Assembly (NCBI RefSeq): GCF_947500795.1
Contig: NZ_CANMTE010000002.1
Span: 544,258 to 608,257, forward strand
DNA: 64,000 nt
From: an uncultured Gelidibacter sp.
GTDB taxonomy: Bacteria > Bacteroidota > Bacteroidia > Flavobacteriales > Flavobacteriaceae
Direction: 5' to 3'
The translations under genes and the position numbers were made by a program. A model generated the notes under the pieces. The model had not been told where the DNA came from. It worked only from the letters and a program-made list of their open reading frames with translations, and searched no databases. Positions 8,579 to 18,020 of the stretch are shown here, one piece after another. How positions within the stretch are numbered: the stretch's first letter is position 1; every line of letters starts with the position of its first letter.

Positions 8579-9577
8579 ATGGGCATTGTCAATATTAAAG
8601 AGAAATCCAGCATTCCTAAGTACAAACAAATTGTGGCTTCCATTGAAGCTGCCATTGTTGCCGGTACTTTAAAAAAAGGGGATAAGTTGCCCTCCTTAAA
8701 TTCAATTAAAAATCAGCATTCCTTATCCCGAGATACCGTTCTTACTGCGTTTAATGAGTTGAAAACCCGAGGAATTATTCAATCTATCGTTGGAAAAGGC
8801 TATTATGTAAATAGTGTTGATGTTGAGGTCAACCATAAAATATTCTTACTTTTTGACGAATTTAATTCGTTTAAGGAAGATTTATACAATTCGTTTCTAT
8901 TCAGTTTAGGCGATAATATTCAAGTGGATATTTTCTTTCATCACTTTAATCAGGATATGTTCGCCAAGTTGATTAATGATAATGCTGGAGATTATAGCGC
9001 GTATGTCATCATGCCTGCAAATCTGAAGAATACCGGACAAGTTATAGAACGATTGCCACAGGATAAGGTTTATATTTTAGATCAAACACATGCCGATCTC
9101 AAGCAATACCCTTCAGTTTTTCAAAATTTCAAGAAAGATATATATCAGGGACTTGAAGTAGCTTTAGATAAAATTAAATCGTATCAAAAACTCGTTTTAT
9201 TATATCCTGCATCGCGACAACCTCAAGGGATTAAAGATGGCTTTCAGGCATTTTGCGAACATCACAATCTGACTAATGAAATCATTGATAGTTTTTCAAA
9301 TAGGACAATAACTGCCGGTGAACTTTATATTGTATTGGACGATAAAAACCTAATTCGAATTATAAAGCATATTAAAGAACAAGAGTTGCTACTGGCAAAA
9401 GACGTCGGTATTATCTCTTATAATGACACTTTATTAAAAGAAATTGTTGAAGGCGGCATTACGACCATTTCAACCGATTTTAATCTAATGGGGCAACGAT
9501 TGGCAGAGATGATTCTGAATAAGGAATTTGCCCAAGTTGAAAACCTGAACCGTTTAATAATTAGAAAATCTATATAA
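8579..9577 (+). CDS. GntR-family transcriptional regulator with periplasmic-binding-like sensor
   Basis: 332 residues. Residues 10-78 form a GntR winged helix (SIPKYKQIVASIEAAI, KGDKLPSLNSI, SRDTVLTAFNEL, GKGYYV). The rest is a LacI/periplasmic-binding-like domain ending in a typical ISTDFNLMGQRLAEM segment. As first gene of the galactose operon it is probably the local sugar-responsive regulator. The start is fixed by the promoter 4 nt upstream and the absence of a nearby downstream ATG. The mRNA is probably leaderless. Sugar specificity is inferred from neighbours only. Confidence 0.85.
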   Translation: MGIVNIKEKSSIPKYKQIVASIEAAIVAGTLKKGDKLPSLNSIKNQHSLSRDTVLTAFNELKTRGIIQSIVGKGYYVNSVDVEVNHKIFLLFDEFNSFKEDLYNSFLFSLGDNIQVDIFFHHFNQDMFAKLINDNAGDYSAYVIMPANLKNTGQVIERLPQDKVYILDQTHADLKQYPSVFQNFKKDIYQGLEVALDKIKSYQKLVLLYPASRQPQGIKDGFQAFCEHHNLTNEIIDSFSNRTITAGELYIVLDDKNLIRIIKHIKEQELLLAKDVGIISYNDTLLKEIVEGGITTISTDFNLMGQRLAEMILNKEFAQVENLNRLIIRKSI

Positions 9578-9580
9578 ACC

Positions 9581-10483
9581 TTGTATACACTTACAAAAAA
9601 AGAAGCGCATGGGTTGCAGTTTGTTGAACTGACTAATGCTGACCAAACCACTAAAGCTACATTATGTCTTAACCAAGGTGGCCGATTGAGTGACCTTGTG
9701 TTTAATGGTATTGCGGTGCTTGCCGACTATGCTCCGTCAACGTATAAAGACAATTACGCCTCTTCTATTTTGTTTCCTTTTGCGAACAGAATTAAGGATG
9801 GCACCTATTCTTTTGAAAATCGTAAATACACGTTAGATTGTAATGAAGTGGATAAAAACAATGCACTTCATGGGTTGGTTTATGATAAAACCTTCGAATG
9901 TAGTGGTGAAGATCTTCAAGCAAATTATGGAGCTATCACGCTAAATTATAATTACGATGGTTCTTGCAAAGGATTTCCATTTAAGTTTGAAATGAGATTG
10001 ACCTATAAATTATCTGGTGATGATTTAAGTCTGTCGGTTGAAATAAAAAATAACGATACGAAGGCACTTCCATTCACCTTAGGCTGGCACCCGTATTTCG
10101 TGAGTAAAAACATAGATGAAAGCAGTCTGCATTTTGATAGTGAAACTCAATTTTTATGCGACACTCAGCAAATTGTTTCCGGCACATGTCCTTTTGATAT
10201 TGAAATGCCGTACCATCTTAAAGGTGTCACTTTAGATGATGGATATGAGCTACAATCTAATACCGTCCAATTTCATACGCCAGAATATCTTTTAAAAATT
10301 GGCAGTACTTCTGAAAAAAAATATTTACAATTGTACACACCTAAAACTCCAAATGTTATTGCGATTGAGCCAATGACGGGTGCGGCAGACAGTTTTAATA
10401 ATGCTATAGGCTTGCAAACATTACAGCCAAATGCAGAGTATGACGTTACATGGACTATCGCATTTAAAGATCTTAGAGACTAA
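9581..10483 (+). CDS. galM: Aldose 1-epimerase (galactose mutarotase)
   Basis: 300 residues of the galactose mutarotase fold. It interconverts alpha and beta anomers so that galactokinase receives alpha-galactose. Family motifs include NALHGLVYDK near residue 85 and GWHPYF near 168, both carrying active-site His, and a C-terminal IAIEPMTGAADSFN with the catalytic Glu. The best start is TTG, only 3 nt after the regulator stop; no suitable ATG lies nearby, and the N-terminus MYTLTKKEAHGLQ fits the family. Part of the gal operon. Confidence 0.88.
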   Translation: MYTLTKKEAHGLQFVELTNADQTTKATLCLNQGGRLSDLVFNGIAVLADYAPSTYKDNYASSILFPFANRIKDGTYSFENRKYTLDCNEVDKNNALHGLVYDKTFECSGEDLQANYGAITLNYNYDGSCKGFPFKFEMRLTYKLSGDDLSLSVEIKNNDTKALPFTLGWHPYFVSKNIDESSLHFDSETQFLCDTQQIVSGTCPFDIEMPYHLKGVTLDDGYELQSNTVQFHTPEYLLKIGSTSEKKYLQLYTPKTPNVIAIEPMTGAADSFNNAIGLQTLQPNAEYDVTWTIAFKDLRD

Positions 10484-10511
10484 TGAACACTAACAAACTA
10501 ATCAGATAATT

Positions 10512-12158
10512 ATGCAATTTTTAACTTTTATTGGGTTTACGGTACTCGTGGCGGTAATCTCCTATTTAAAAACCAGAAGAACAGATGAAGGCACTTCAGA
10601 TGGGTATTTCTTAGGCGGACGTAGTTTAACTGCCGGCGTCGTTGCAGGATCATTATTACTTACCAATTTATCTACGGAGCAATTGGTGGGACTTAATGGA
10701 TCAGCTTATCAGAGCGGGTTGTCCGTAATGGTGTGGGAAACTGTTGCTGCCGTTGCGATGGTATTAACCGCTATTTTCTTATTACCACGCTATTTAAAGG
10801 GCGGATTGACAACTATACCGGGGTTTTTGGCGGAGCGTTTTGACGTCACAACCAAGACCTTAACCTCTGTGTTATTCCTTTCGGGCTATGTAGTTGTGTT
10901 ACTTCCGGTTATTTTATATTCTGGCTCTTTGGCTATTAGTGGGATGTTTGATGTGCCTGAACTATTAGGTGTTACCCAAACCCAGTCTATTTGGATCTGT
11001 GTGTGGGGCATTGGGATCATCGGATCTATTTATGCCGTATTTGGTGGACTTAAAGCCGTTGCGGTATCTGATTCTATTAATGCGATTGGCTTGTTGATTG
11101 GTGGTGTGTTAATCCCGATTTTTGGGTTGTTGATGATTGGTGATGGAAATATGTTAGATGGCTTATCCATCCTTACTACTGAACATCCTGACAAATTTAA
11201 ATCGATGGGAGGACCGACAGATCCGGTGCCATTCTATACCATATTTACAGGGATGATGTTGGTGAATTTGTTTTATTGGGGAACCAACCAACAGATCATC
11301 CAAAGAGCACTTGGGGCTAAAAATTTAAAAGAAGGCCAAAAAGGATTGTTGTTGGCCGGGTTTATTAAAATATTAGGGCCAATCATTGTGGTTTTACCAG
11401 GATTGATCGCTTATCATATGTTTCAAGGAACATTAGAAAATGCAGATAGTGCCTACCCTATGTTGGTTAAAAAAGTATTACCTACAGCTTTTGTCGGCTT
11501 TTTTGCAGCGGTAGTTTTTGGTGCTATTTTGAGTTCCTTTAATAGTGTACTAAACAGTTCCGTTACTTTGTTTGGTATCGATGTCTATAAACAACACATC
11601 AATAAGGATGCTGACGAAAAAACGGTAGTTAAATACGGTAAAACTTTTGGAATTGTCTTAGCAATTGCGGCTATGTTTATTGCGCCACTGATTGCTAACG
11701 CAGGTAGTTTGTTTGCGTATTTACAAGAAATCAACGGTATTTATAGTATTCCAATCTTGACCATTATTGTAGTTGGCTATACCACTAAACGCGTGCCTGC
11801 TATCGCCGCAAAAATTGGATTAATCTCAGGATGTTTATTATACATTATCAGCCAATTCTTCATGAAGGACTATTTTATTGGGAAGGCCCTTGCTGAAGCA
11901 TCGGCTTCAGGAGTTACTGATACAGCTGCGTTAGCACTAGTTGAAGCGCAAGCTTATCCTCACTTTTTAGATATCATGGCCATTCTATTCGTGTTGAATA
12001 TTGTGATCATGTTAATCATCGGGAAACTAAGACCAAGAGAAACACCTTTCGTTCAAGAATACACCAAACAGGTAGATATCACCCCTTATAAGCATGTGAA
12101 GTCTGTTGGCTTGGTCATCTGTTTATTGGTTATTGCAGTGTATGTTTATTTTGCTTAA
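10512..12158 (+). CDS. Sodium:solute symporter (SSS/SLC5 family), probable Na+/galactose transporter
   Basis: 548 residues with about 14 membrane helices of the SSS family. The segment NLSTEQLVGLNGSAYQSGL resembles the substrate/Na+ site of vSGLT-type sugar symporters, and GGLKAVAVSDSIN is the usual family signature. Its place between galM and galK (28 nt and 2 nt away) makes galactose or a related hexose the likely substrate, brought across the inner membrane with Na+. Substrate is inferred from context. Confidence 0.85.
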   Translation: MQFLTFIGFTVLVAVISYLKTRRTDEGTSDGYFLGGRSLTAGVVAGSLLLTNLSTEQLVGLNGSAYQSGLSVMVWETVAAVAMVLTAIFLLPRYLKGGLTTIPGFLAERFDVTTKTLTSVLFLSGYVVVLLPVILYSGSLAISGMFDVPELLGVTQTQSIWICVWGIGIIGSIYAVFGGLKAVAVSDSINAIGLLIGGVLIPIFGLLMIGDGNMLDGLSILTTEHPDKFKSMGGPTDPVPFYTIFTGMMLVNLFYWGTNQQIIQRALGAKNLKEGQKGLLLAGFIKILGPIIVVLPGLIAYHMFQGTLENADSAYPMLVKKVLPTAFVGFFAAVVFGAILSSFNSVLNSSVTLFGIDVYKQHINKDADEKTVVKYGKTFGIVLAIAAMFIAPLIANAGSLFAYLQEINGIYSIPILTIIVVGYTTKRVPAIAAKIGLISGCLLYIISQFFMKDYFIGKALAEASASGVTDTAALALVEAQAYPHFLDIMAILFVLNIVIMLIIGKLRPRETPFVQEYTKQVDITPYKHVKSVGLVICLLVIAVYVYFA

Positions 12159-12160
12159 TT

Positions 12161-13315
12161 ATGAAGAATAAGAAATTAATTAAAGACGTTAAACAGCGTT
12201 TTAAATCACATTTTAATACAGAACCTTTACTTGTCTATTCGCCAGGAAGAATCAATTTGATAGGAGAACACACTGATTATAATGAAGGTTTTGTGTTTCC
12301 TGCCGCCATCAATAAAGGCATCGCACTTGCTATTCAAAAAAGTGATGCTTCTACAAGTAAAGTTATTGCCTTAAACATGGAAGAAGCGCATGAATTTGGC
12401 TTGGATGCTTTAAAACCTTTGAGTGATGGTGGATGGCGAAATTATATCTTAGGGGTTATTGCTGAAGTTCAAAAGTTGGGTAAAAACCCAGGCAACTTTA
12501 ATAGTGTGTTTACAGGAAATATTCCTGGAGGTGCAGGCATGTCTTCATCAGCAGCCTTAGAAAATAGTTTTGTCTATGGGTTGAATGAACTTTTTGATCT
12601 AGGCTTGACCAAAGAGGAGATGATTTTAGTCTCCCAAAAAGCAGAGCATAACTTTGTAGGTGTTAATTGTGGGATTATGGATCAGTATGCCAGTATGTTT
12701 GGCATCACGGACAGCGCTTTACTTTTAGATTGTAGAACGGTCGAGTCCAAGGCTTATACTATCGATTTTAAAGATTATGAGTTGATGCTCATTAATACTA
12801 ATGTAAAGCACGATTTATCAGAAAGTGCCTATAACGACCGACGCGCAGTATGTGAGAATATATCAAAACTTCTAAATGTTGATGCTTTAAGGGATGCAAC
12901 AAAGGAGGATTTAGATGGTTTGAAGTCTGAGATTAGTGACGCTGATTATCAAAAAGCACTCTATGTCATTCAAGAAAATAACCGAGTACAGTGTTTTGCT
13001 GAATCGATAGAAGAAAATGATGTTGACACTTTGGGAGACTTGCTTTTTCAATCGCATAACGGTTTGAGCAAACAATATCAAGTGAGTTGCGCTGAGCTGG
13101 ATTTTTTGGTGGAGCGCGCCAAAGAAAGTCCCGATGTTGCTGGTGCCCGCATGATGGGTGGCGGTTTTGGTGGCTGTACAATCAACTTGGTGTTGAAAAC
13201 TGCCTTTAAAACCTTCAAAAAAGAAGTTTCTGAACAGTATAAAAACGAATTCGGAACAACGTGTTCTGTTTATAAAGTGAAGTTGTCACAGGGAACACAC
13301 GTTATCAAGTCTTAA
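12161..13315 (+). CDS. galK: Galactokinase
   Basis: 384 residues, GHMP kinase family. It phosphorylates alpha-D-galactose at C1 using ATP. Motif 1 is SPGRINLIGEHTDYN near residue 28, the ATP-binding loop is GGAGMSSSAALE near 128, and the C-terminal GGGFGG lies near 333. Length is normal. The gene begins 2 nt after the symporter stop and is followed 17 nt later by galT, completing the kinase and transferase steps of the Leloir pathway. Confidence 0.95.
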   Translation: MKNKKLIKDVKQRFKSHFNTEPLLVYSPGRINLIGEHTDYNEGFVFPAAINKGIALAIQKSDASTSKVIALNMEEAHEFGLDALKPLSDGGWRNYILGVIAEVQKLGKNPGNFNSVFTGNIPGGAGMSSSAALENSFVYGLNELFDLGLTKEEMILVSQKAEHNFVGVNCGIMDQYASMFGITDSALLLDCRTVESKAYTIDFKDYELMLINTNVKHDLSESAYNDRRAVCENISKLLNVDALRDATKEDLDGLKSEISDADYQKALYVIQENNRVQCFAESIEENDVDTLGDLLFQSHNGLSKQYQVSCAELDFLVERAKESPDVAGARMMGGGFGGCTINLVLKTAFKTFKKEVSEQYKNEFGTTCSVYKVKLSQGTHVIKS

Positions 13316-13332
13316 TTATACATTAAAGTACA

Positions 13333-14355
13333 ATGAATACAAATTTACAAGATTACTCGCATAAACGATTCAATATATTAACTGGCGAATGGGTATTGGT
13401 GTCGCCACATAGAGCGAAACGCCCGTGGCAAGGACAGAATGAAACGGTGGCAAATGAAAACCGTCCAGCACATGATCCAGAATGTTATTTGTGTGCGGGA
13501 AATACACGGATTAATGGCGAAAAAAATCCAGATTATAAAGATGCCTTTGTCTTTACCAATGACTTTGCGGCTTTGCAAACCACATCACCAGTGTTTTCTG
13601 TAAATGAAGGCTTGTTTAAAGCGGAGAGCGAACAAGGTATTTGTAAAGTGATTTGCTTTAGCCCTGACCATTCCAAAAGTTTGGCGGATATGGCAGTTGA
13701 AGATATTACGAAAGTGGTTAAGACCTGGCAAGCTGAATATGACTTATTAGGTGCTAATGAAGCGATTAACTACGTGCAGATTTTTGAAAATAAAGGTGCC
13801 GTAATGGGCTGTAGCAATCCACATCCGCACGGGCAAATTTGGAGTCAATCAACCTTACCAAACGAGGTAGAGAAAAAAGATTTACATCAAAAAACCTATT
13901 ATGATACGCATAAAAGCAGTCTTTTAGGCGATTATTTAAAGCAGGAACTTGAAGCGCATGAACGTATTATTTATCAGAATGACCACTTTGTAGTACTGAC
14001 GCCATTTTGGGCGGTTTGGCCGTTTGAAACCATGATTGTTCCGAAGTACAACTACACCAATATTTCAGAATTATCAGATGCTGAAAGCATTGCTTTTGCA
14101 GATGCTATTTCTAAAATCACCAAAGCTTATGATGCACTGTTTCAAGTGTCATTTCCATATTCTAGCGGAATTCATCAAGCACCAACCAACGGACAAGATA
14201 ATAGCCATTGGCATTGGCATATGAGTTTTTATCCACCATTATTGAGAAGTGCGACGGTTAAGAAATTTATGGTAGGCTATGAGATGTTTGGCTCACCACA
14301 ACGTGATATTACTGCGGAGCAAGCAGCGGATAGGCTTAGAGCGTTGGTTGTATAA
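13333..14355 (+). CDS. galT: Galactose-1-phosphate uridylyltransferase
   Basis: 340 residues, HIT-superfamily GalT. It exchanges galactose-1-P for glucose-1-P on UDP-glucose. The nucleophile motif NPHPHGQIW (about 157-165), the zinc-type CYLCAGN near residue 51 and the C-terminal HWHWH are intact. Last gene of the operon, followed directly by an intrinsic terminator. No galE is present in this window; UDP-galactose 4-epimerase must be encoded elsewhere. Confidence 0.95.
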   Translation: MNTNLQDYSHKRFNILTGEWVLVSPHRAKRPWQGQNETVANENRPAHDPECYLCAGNTRINGEKNPDYKDAFVFTNDFAALQTTSPVFSVNEGLFKAESEQGICKVICFSPDHSKSLADMAVEDITKVVKTWQAEYDLLGANEAINYVQIFENKGAVMGCSNPHPHGQIWSQSTLPNEVEKKDLHQKTYYDTHKSSLLGDYLKQELEAHERIIYQNDHFVVLTPFWAVWPFETMIVPKYNYTNISELSDAESIAFADAISKITKAYDALFQVSFPYSSGIHQAPTNGQDNSHWHWHMSFYPPLLRSATVKKFMVGYEMFGSPQRDITAEQAADRLRALVV

Positions 14356-14373
14356 TAAAATATTTATGACGAT

Positions 14374-14409
14374 AAAAAAGGCTTCAATAATTCTATTGAG
14401 GCCTTTTTT
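14374..14409 (+). terminator. Intrinsic terminator of the gal operon
   Basis: A 16-bp stem (AAAAAAGGCTTCAATA pairing with TATTGAGGCCTTTTTT, one G-T wobble) with a 4-nt loop and a T-run. The A-run on the left lets it also end the convergent beta-lactamase transcript. Confidence 0.85.
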
Positions 14410-14427
14410 GAAGGTATCGCACGCTAA

Positions 14428-15354
14428 TCAGTATTTTAACCCCTTTACTAACTCTGCAAATCCTGCCGCAGGTTTCCAGTCCGATTCTGGTTCAAAATAA
14501 TTCCATAAATATGCGGAAATTGCTCTCTGTAATTCCCATGCTTTATTGTCAAATCCCCAAGATTCATCGGCATTGTTTTTAGTAGCAATGTAAAACACAT
14601 AATCTCCACTTGGCGCATTCACCATCACTAATTCTGAACGGGATTTATTAACCATCCCTTGTTTAGCAGCGGTTTGAACGTATGGCGGAATTTGAGAAAG
14701 TGAATAATCGGTATAAAAGGAGTTGCTCATAATTCTGTACATCTCATCACTCGCAGCTTCATCAACTAAGGCTCTGTTTCTCATTTTTATAAGCAAAGAC
14801 GCCATTTCCCGAGGTGTAGTTTGTCCCCAGCCATAGGTTTCCCAATCTAAAGTTCTGCCTTCGGTTCGGCTATTCACTCGCGTATGCTTCAAGCCTAAGT
14901 CGGCCATGGTTTTGTTGATGGCCAGTCCGCCACCTACAAGTTCTTGACACCACAATGACGTGGTATTATCACTCATCGTAATCATCAACGACACCAAAGT
15001 ACGAAGGTCCGTAACGGTACTGTCTTTATAAAACTGCATTAATCCTGATCCGCCATACACACGTTTTGCATCATACACCATGGTGTCATTAAGATGCAAT
15101 TTCCCGGCTTTTATCTGATTAAACACTTCAATTAAAATTGGCACCTTAACAATGCTCGCCGTTGGGAAAATAGTATCGGCATTGATGGCCGCTTCTTTTT
15201 GGGTTTTAAGATTGTAAACATAAATGCCAACATCGCCTTCAAAGTTTTTGACGAGTTCTGTAAGTCCGGATTCCAAAGTTTTATCAGTTTGTTGTGCCGA
15301 CATAAAATGACATAAAAAAATTAGCACTAAGGAACAATATAGTTTTGTTTTCAT
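14428..15354 (-). CDS. Class A-like serine beta-lactamase / serine hydrolase
   Basis: 308 residues with a Sec signal peptide ending near MSAQQ. The active-site motif S67-I-V-K70, an SDN triad (MSDNTTS) and an omega-loop Glu region (RTEGRTLDWE) are present. The third motif, usually KTG, reads KQG, a variation worth noting. The fold matches beta-lactamase class A (PF13354). It may hydrolyse beta-lactams in the periplasm; spectrum cannot be predicted. It stands alone, with no regulator next to it. Confidence 0.8.
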   Translation of the reverse strand: MKTKLYCSLVLIFLCHFMSAQQTDKTLESGLTELVKNFEGDVGIYVYNLKTQKEAAINADTIFPTASIVKVPILIEVFNQIKAGKLHLNDTMVYDAKRVYGGSGLMQFYKDSTVTDLRTLVSLMITMSDNTTSLWCQELVGGGLAINKTMADLGLKHTRVNSRTEGRTLDWETYGWGQTTPREMASLLIKMRNRALVDEAASDEMYRIMSNSFYTDYSLSQIPPYVQTAAKQGMVNKSRSELVMVNAPSGDYVFYIATKNNADESWGFDNKAWELQRAISAYLWNYFEPESDWKPAAGFAELVKGLKY

Positions 15355-15492
15355 AAATAAGACGTGTGAATTGTATTCTTGGGATAATTTACGAAATTTA
15401 TGATTATTGTGCCTTTTTTTGATAAAAACAGTAGGATGTTGCGCAACGAGATTAACGTTAGGAACGTAAAACCAGGATTGTTGAGAAATCTG

Positions 15493-16053
15493 CTAAGCCT
15501 CCAAATCCAGCTCCATAATTGTTTGGGACGTATAATAGCCCAGTAAGCTCAACTCACGCACCGTAGTCAGAAAGGTGTATAAATGGTAGTCTGGTTTGAT
15601 AGCATTTGAAAGCCCATTATAATCGGAGTCCAGCATTTCAAATACGGCTTTTTCTTGATCCTTCGAAATATTAAAATAAGTGCTGAGCATCAATTCATAA
15701 TTTTGTCGAGTACCTTCAGTGGTTGAATTGCCCGTGATTTTTAAAAATCGTTTGGAAAATTCAGTAACACCCAATCTCATTTCCTTTTGCTGTTGATCAT
15801 CTAGCACATGCTGGCACATCTTGTCAACAAAATGTGCAGTGTTGAGGTCTTTCGCGCCAACAGTGGCTGTTTTAGGTAGTATGAGATCTACTAACTGTGC
15901 GATGTTATACATTTCAGAAGCCTTAAAAAACTCTGAAGTTACCGTCGTTTTTTCATCGCTGCAGGAATTAAACAAACTGATGATGGTTGAGCCTGAAACC
16001 GCAAAACCAAAGGACAATGCCATGTTTTTAAGAGCCGTTCTTCTATCCATCAT
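15493..16053 (-). CDS. Gluconate 2-dehydrogenase subunit 3 family protein with Tat signal
   Basis: The chosen start gives 186 residues beginning MMDRRTALKN, a twin-arginine signal followed by a hydrophobic stretch and then a Cys near residue 31 (LFNSCSD) that could be a lipid anchor. The rest matches the small subunit-3 family that accompanies GMC-type sugar dehydrogenases. An ATG 105 nt upstream would overlap the GMC gene and add a tail unlike the family. At this start the GMC stop and this ATG overlap by one base (TAATG). The folded GMC subunit probably crosses the membrane with this Tat-borne partner. Confidence 0.8.
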   Translation of the reverse strand: MMDRRTALKNMALSFGFAVSGSTIISLFNSCSDEKTTVTSEFFKASEMYNIAQLVDLILPKTATVGAKDLNTAHFVDKMCQHVLDDQQQKEMRLGVTEFSKRFLKITGNSTTEGTRQNYELMLSTYFNISKDQEKAVFEMLDSDYNGLSNAIKPDYHLYTFLTTVRELSLLGYYTSQTIMELDLEA

Positions 16054-17738
16054 TACAACAGGTTTTGTTTTAATTGTTTTACCGCATGATCTACCGCTCT
16101 CGCCGTAAGTGCCATATAGGTTAGCGACGGATTTTGGTTTCCGGAAGAAGTCATACACGCCCCATCTGTGACATAAACGTTGGGAACGGCGTGAATTTGA
16201 TTGTATTTATTTACTACAGAAGTTTTTGGATCGTGGCCCATTCGCGCAGTGCCCATTTCATGGATGGCATGCCCCAAATAGAGTGCGGTATCAAAACCTT
16301 TAACATCTTCAAAACCGGCAAGCTCTAACATTTTTATGGCTTCCTGCTGCATGTCTTTACGCATCTCTAGCTCATTTTCTTTAAATTCTGCATCAAAAGT
16401 TACTGTTGGAAGTCCCCATTGGTCTTTTTTAGTGTAATCGAGCGTCATTTTATTCTCATGATAAGGTAGACATTCGCCAAAACCCGTCATGCCGATGCGC
16501 CAAGGCCCAGGTTTTAAAAGCTCGTCCTTAAGCGCTTCTCCGTAGCTCAATTCTTTAATGGCGCGGCGCCAATCGGTTCGGCTGGCACTGCCTTGAAAGG
16601 AATACCCTCTTAAAAAATTAGGCTGAGGTTCCGTGTCTTTTAAATTTCTAAAACGTGGAATGTGGAAACTTGCAGGACGATTATTAGTGTAAGGCACCTG
16701 TTTAAATTTGGTTGTGGTACCTGTAGCGCCAACTCTAAAGTGGTGGTCCATTAAGTTGTGGCCCAATTCGCCACTGTCGTTTCCTAATCCGTTTGGAAAG
16801 CGTTCAGATTTGGATTGTAATAAAATGCTCGTTGTGCCTACGGTAGAGGCGCAGCAGAAGATTATTTTAGCGGAAAATTTAAGAGTTTCATGCGTTTGGG
16901 CATCTATAATTTTGACCCCTGTTGCTCTCTTGCTCGTGTCGTCATAAACAATTTCAGAAACGATGGAATGCGGTCTTAAGGTCATATTGCCTGTGCGTTC
17001 TGCGGCAGGTAAAGTGGACGAATTACTACTAAAGTAAGCACCTAGTGGACAGCCACGCATGCATCTGTTTCTGTACGCGCAATTTGCTCTTCCTGTATGA
17101 TGGGTATCGCCCGTAAGATTGGCGAAGCGACCCATAGTCAAATAACGGTTTTTATAATGCTTGGAAATTTGATCTCTAAAATCTTTCTCCACTTCATTTA
17201 AGGGCATTGCAGGCGATAGATGGCTGTCGGGCAAGTGTGGTAATCCTAAGTTTTCACCACACACGCCAATAAACTGTTCCACCTTTGTATACCAAGGTTC
17301 AATGTCTTTATAACGAATTGGCCAATCTACTGCTATACCTTCGAGTTTGTTTGCTTCAAAATCGAGGTCGCTCATTCTTAAAGCTTGTCGCCCCCAAGTA
17401 AGTGAGCGTCCACCAACATGGTATCCTCTGATCCAATCAAAACGTTTGGTTTCATTATAAGGGTGTTCTAAATCGTTGACAAACCAATGGGCAGTAGTTT
17501 CTTGGGTTACAAAACCGGTGCGACTTTGTATAGGTTGCTTCGCATTCGCATCGGCGCTTGGCTTCCCGCGGAATTCGAAGTCCCAGCTATCTTTAGTAGC
17601 TGTAGGATACTCGCCGTGGTTAACCATTCGGCCTCGCTCGAGGACTAAGGTTTTGAGTCCGTGTTCACATAATTCTTTTGCCGCCCAGCCCCCCGAAACT
17701 CCGGTGCCAATTACGATGGCATCATACGCCTTATTCAA
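16053..17738 (-). CDS. GMC family FAD-dependent oxidoreductase (large subunit)
   Basis: 561 residues. The N-terminal FAD-binding fold is YDAIVIGTGVSGGWAAKEL, ending in LVLERG. Cys-rich NCAYRNRCMRGC lies near residue 219, and the C-terminal GMC_oxred_C motif includes HEMGTARMG and the closing GNQNPSLT. This resembles gluconate/glucose-type membrane dehydrogenase large subunits, oxidising a sugar or sugar acid and passing electrons onward. It has no signal of its own; export with the Tat-bearing small subunit encoded next is likely. Substrate unknown. Confidence 0.85.
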   Translation of the reverse strand: MNKAYDAIVIGTGVSGGWAAKELCEHGLKTLVLERGRMVNHGEYPTATKDSWDFEFRGKPSADANAKQPIQSRTGFVTQETTAHWFVNDLEHPYNETKRFDWIRGYHVGGRSLTWGRQALRMSDLDFEANKLEGIAVDWPIRYKDIEPWYTKVEQFIGVCGENLGLPHLPDSHLSPAMPLNEVEKDFRDQISKHYKNRYLTMGRFANLTGDTHHTGRANCAYRNRCMRGCPLGAYFSSNSSTLPAAERTGNMTLRPHSIVSEIVYDDTSKRATGVKIIDAQTHETLKFSAKIIFCCASTVGTTSILLQSKSERFPNGLGNDSGELGHNLMDHHFRVGATGTTTKFKQVPYTNNRPASFHIPRFRNLKDTEPQPNFLRGYSFQGSASRTDWRRAIKELSYGEALKDELLKPGPWRIGMTGFGECLPYHENKMTLDYTKKDQWGLPTVTFDAEFKENELEMRKDMQQEAIKMLELAGFEDVKGFDTALYLGHAIHEMGTARMGHDPKTSVVNKYNQIHAVPNVYVTDGACMTSSGNQNPSLTYMALTARAVDHAVKQLKQNLL

Positions 17739-17766
17739 TGTTTTATGCTTTTAATTTGAATCCGTG

Positions 17767-17797
17767 CAAATTTAATCTTTACATCAGCTACTCACAA
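17767..17797 (-). promoter_or_regulatory. Promoter of the GMC dehydrogenase operon
   Basis: On the minus strand TTG (17797-17795), a 20-nt spacer and TAAATTTG (17774-17767) fit the -33/-7 consensus. The leader to the ATG is about 25 nt. Confidence 0.6.
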
Positions 17798-18020
17798 AGA
17801 AAACAATTTTATAGAAGTTGGAATGGGTGTTTTTTAGGCTAAAAGGAGGAGTATTTTGTGGTATGGCAGGGGTGAGCGGATGGATTGCATTTGAAAGAAG
17901 CGGATCTCTTAATATGTAACTATAAATAGGGTGAGTTATTGGTTGTTCTTTTTGATTTCTTAGTTAAGATATCAGGGTCGAACAAGAACAGATTTAAGTT
18001 TAGTAATAGTATGGACTATT

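Noticed and set aside
15821..16108. 95-codon plus-strand open frame
   Set aside because: It is a shadow of the dehydrogenase subunit-3 gene, which has a Tat signal and family features.
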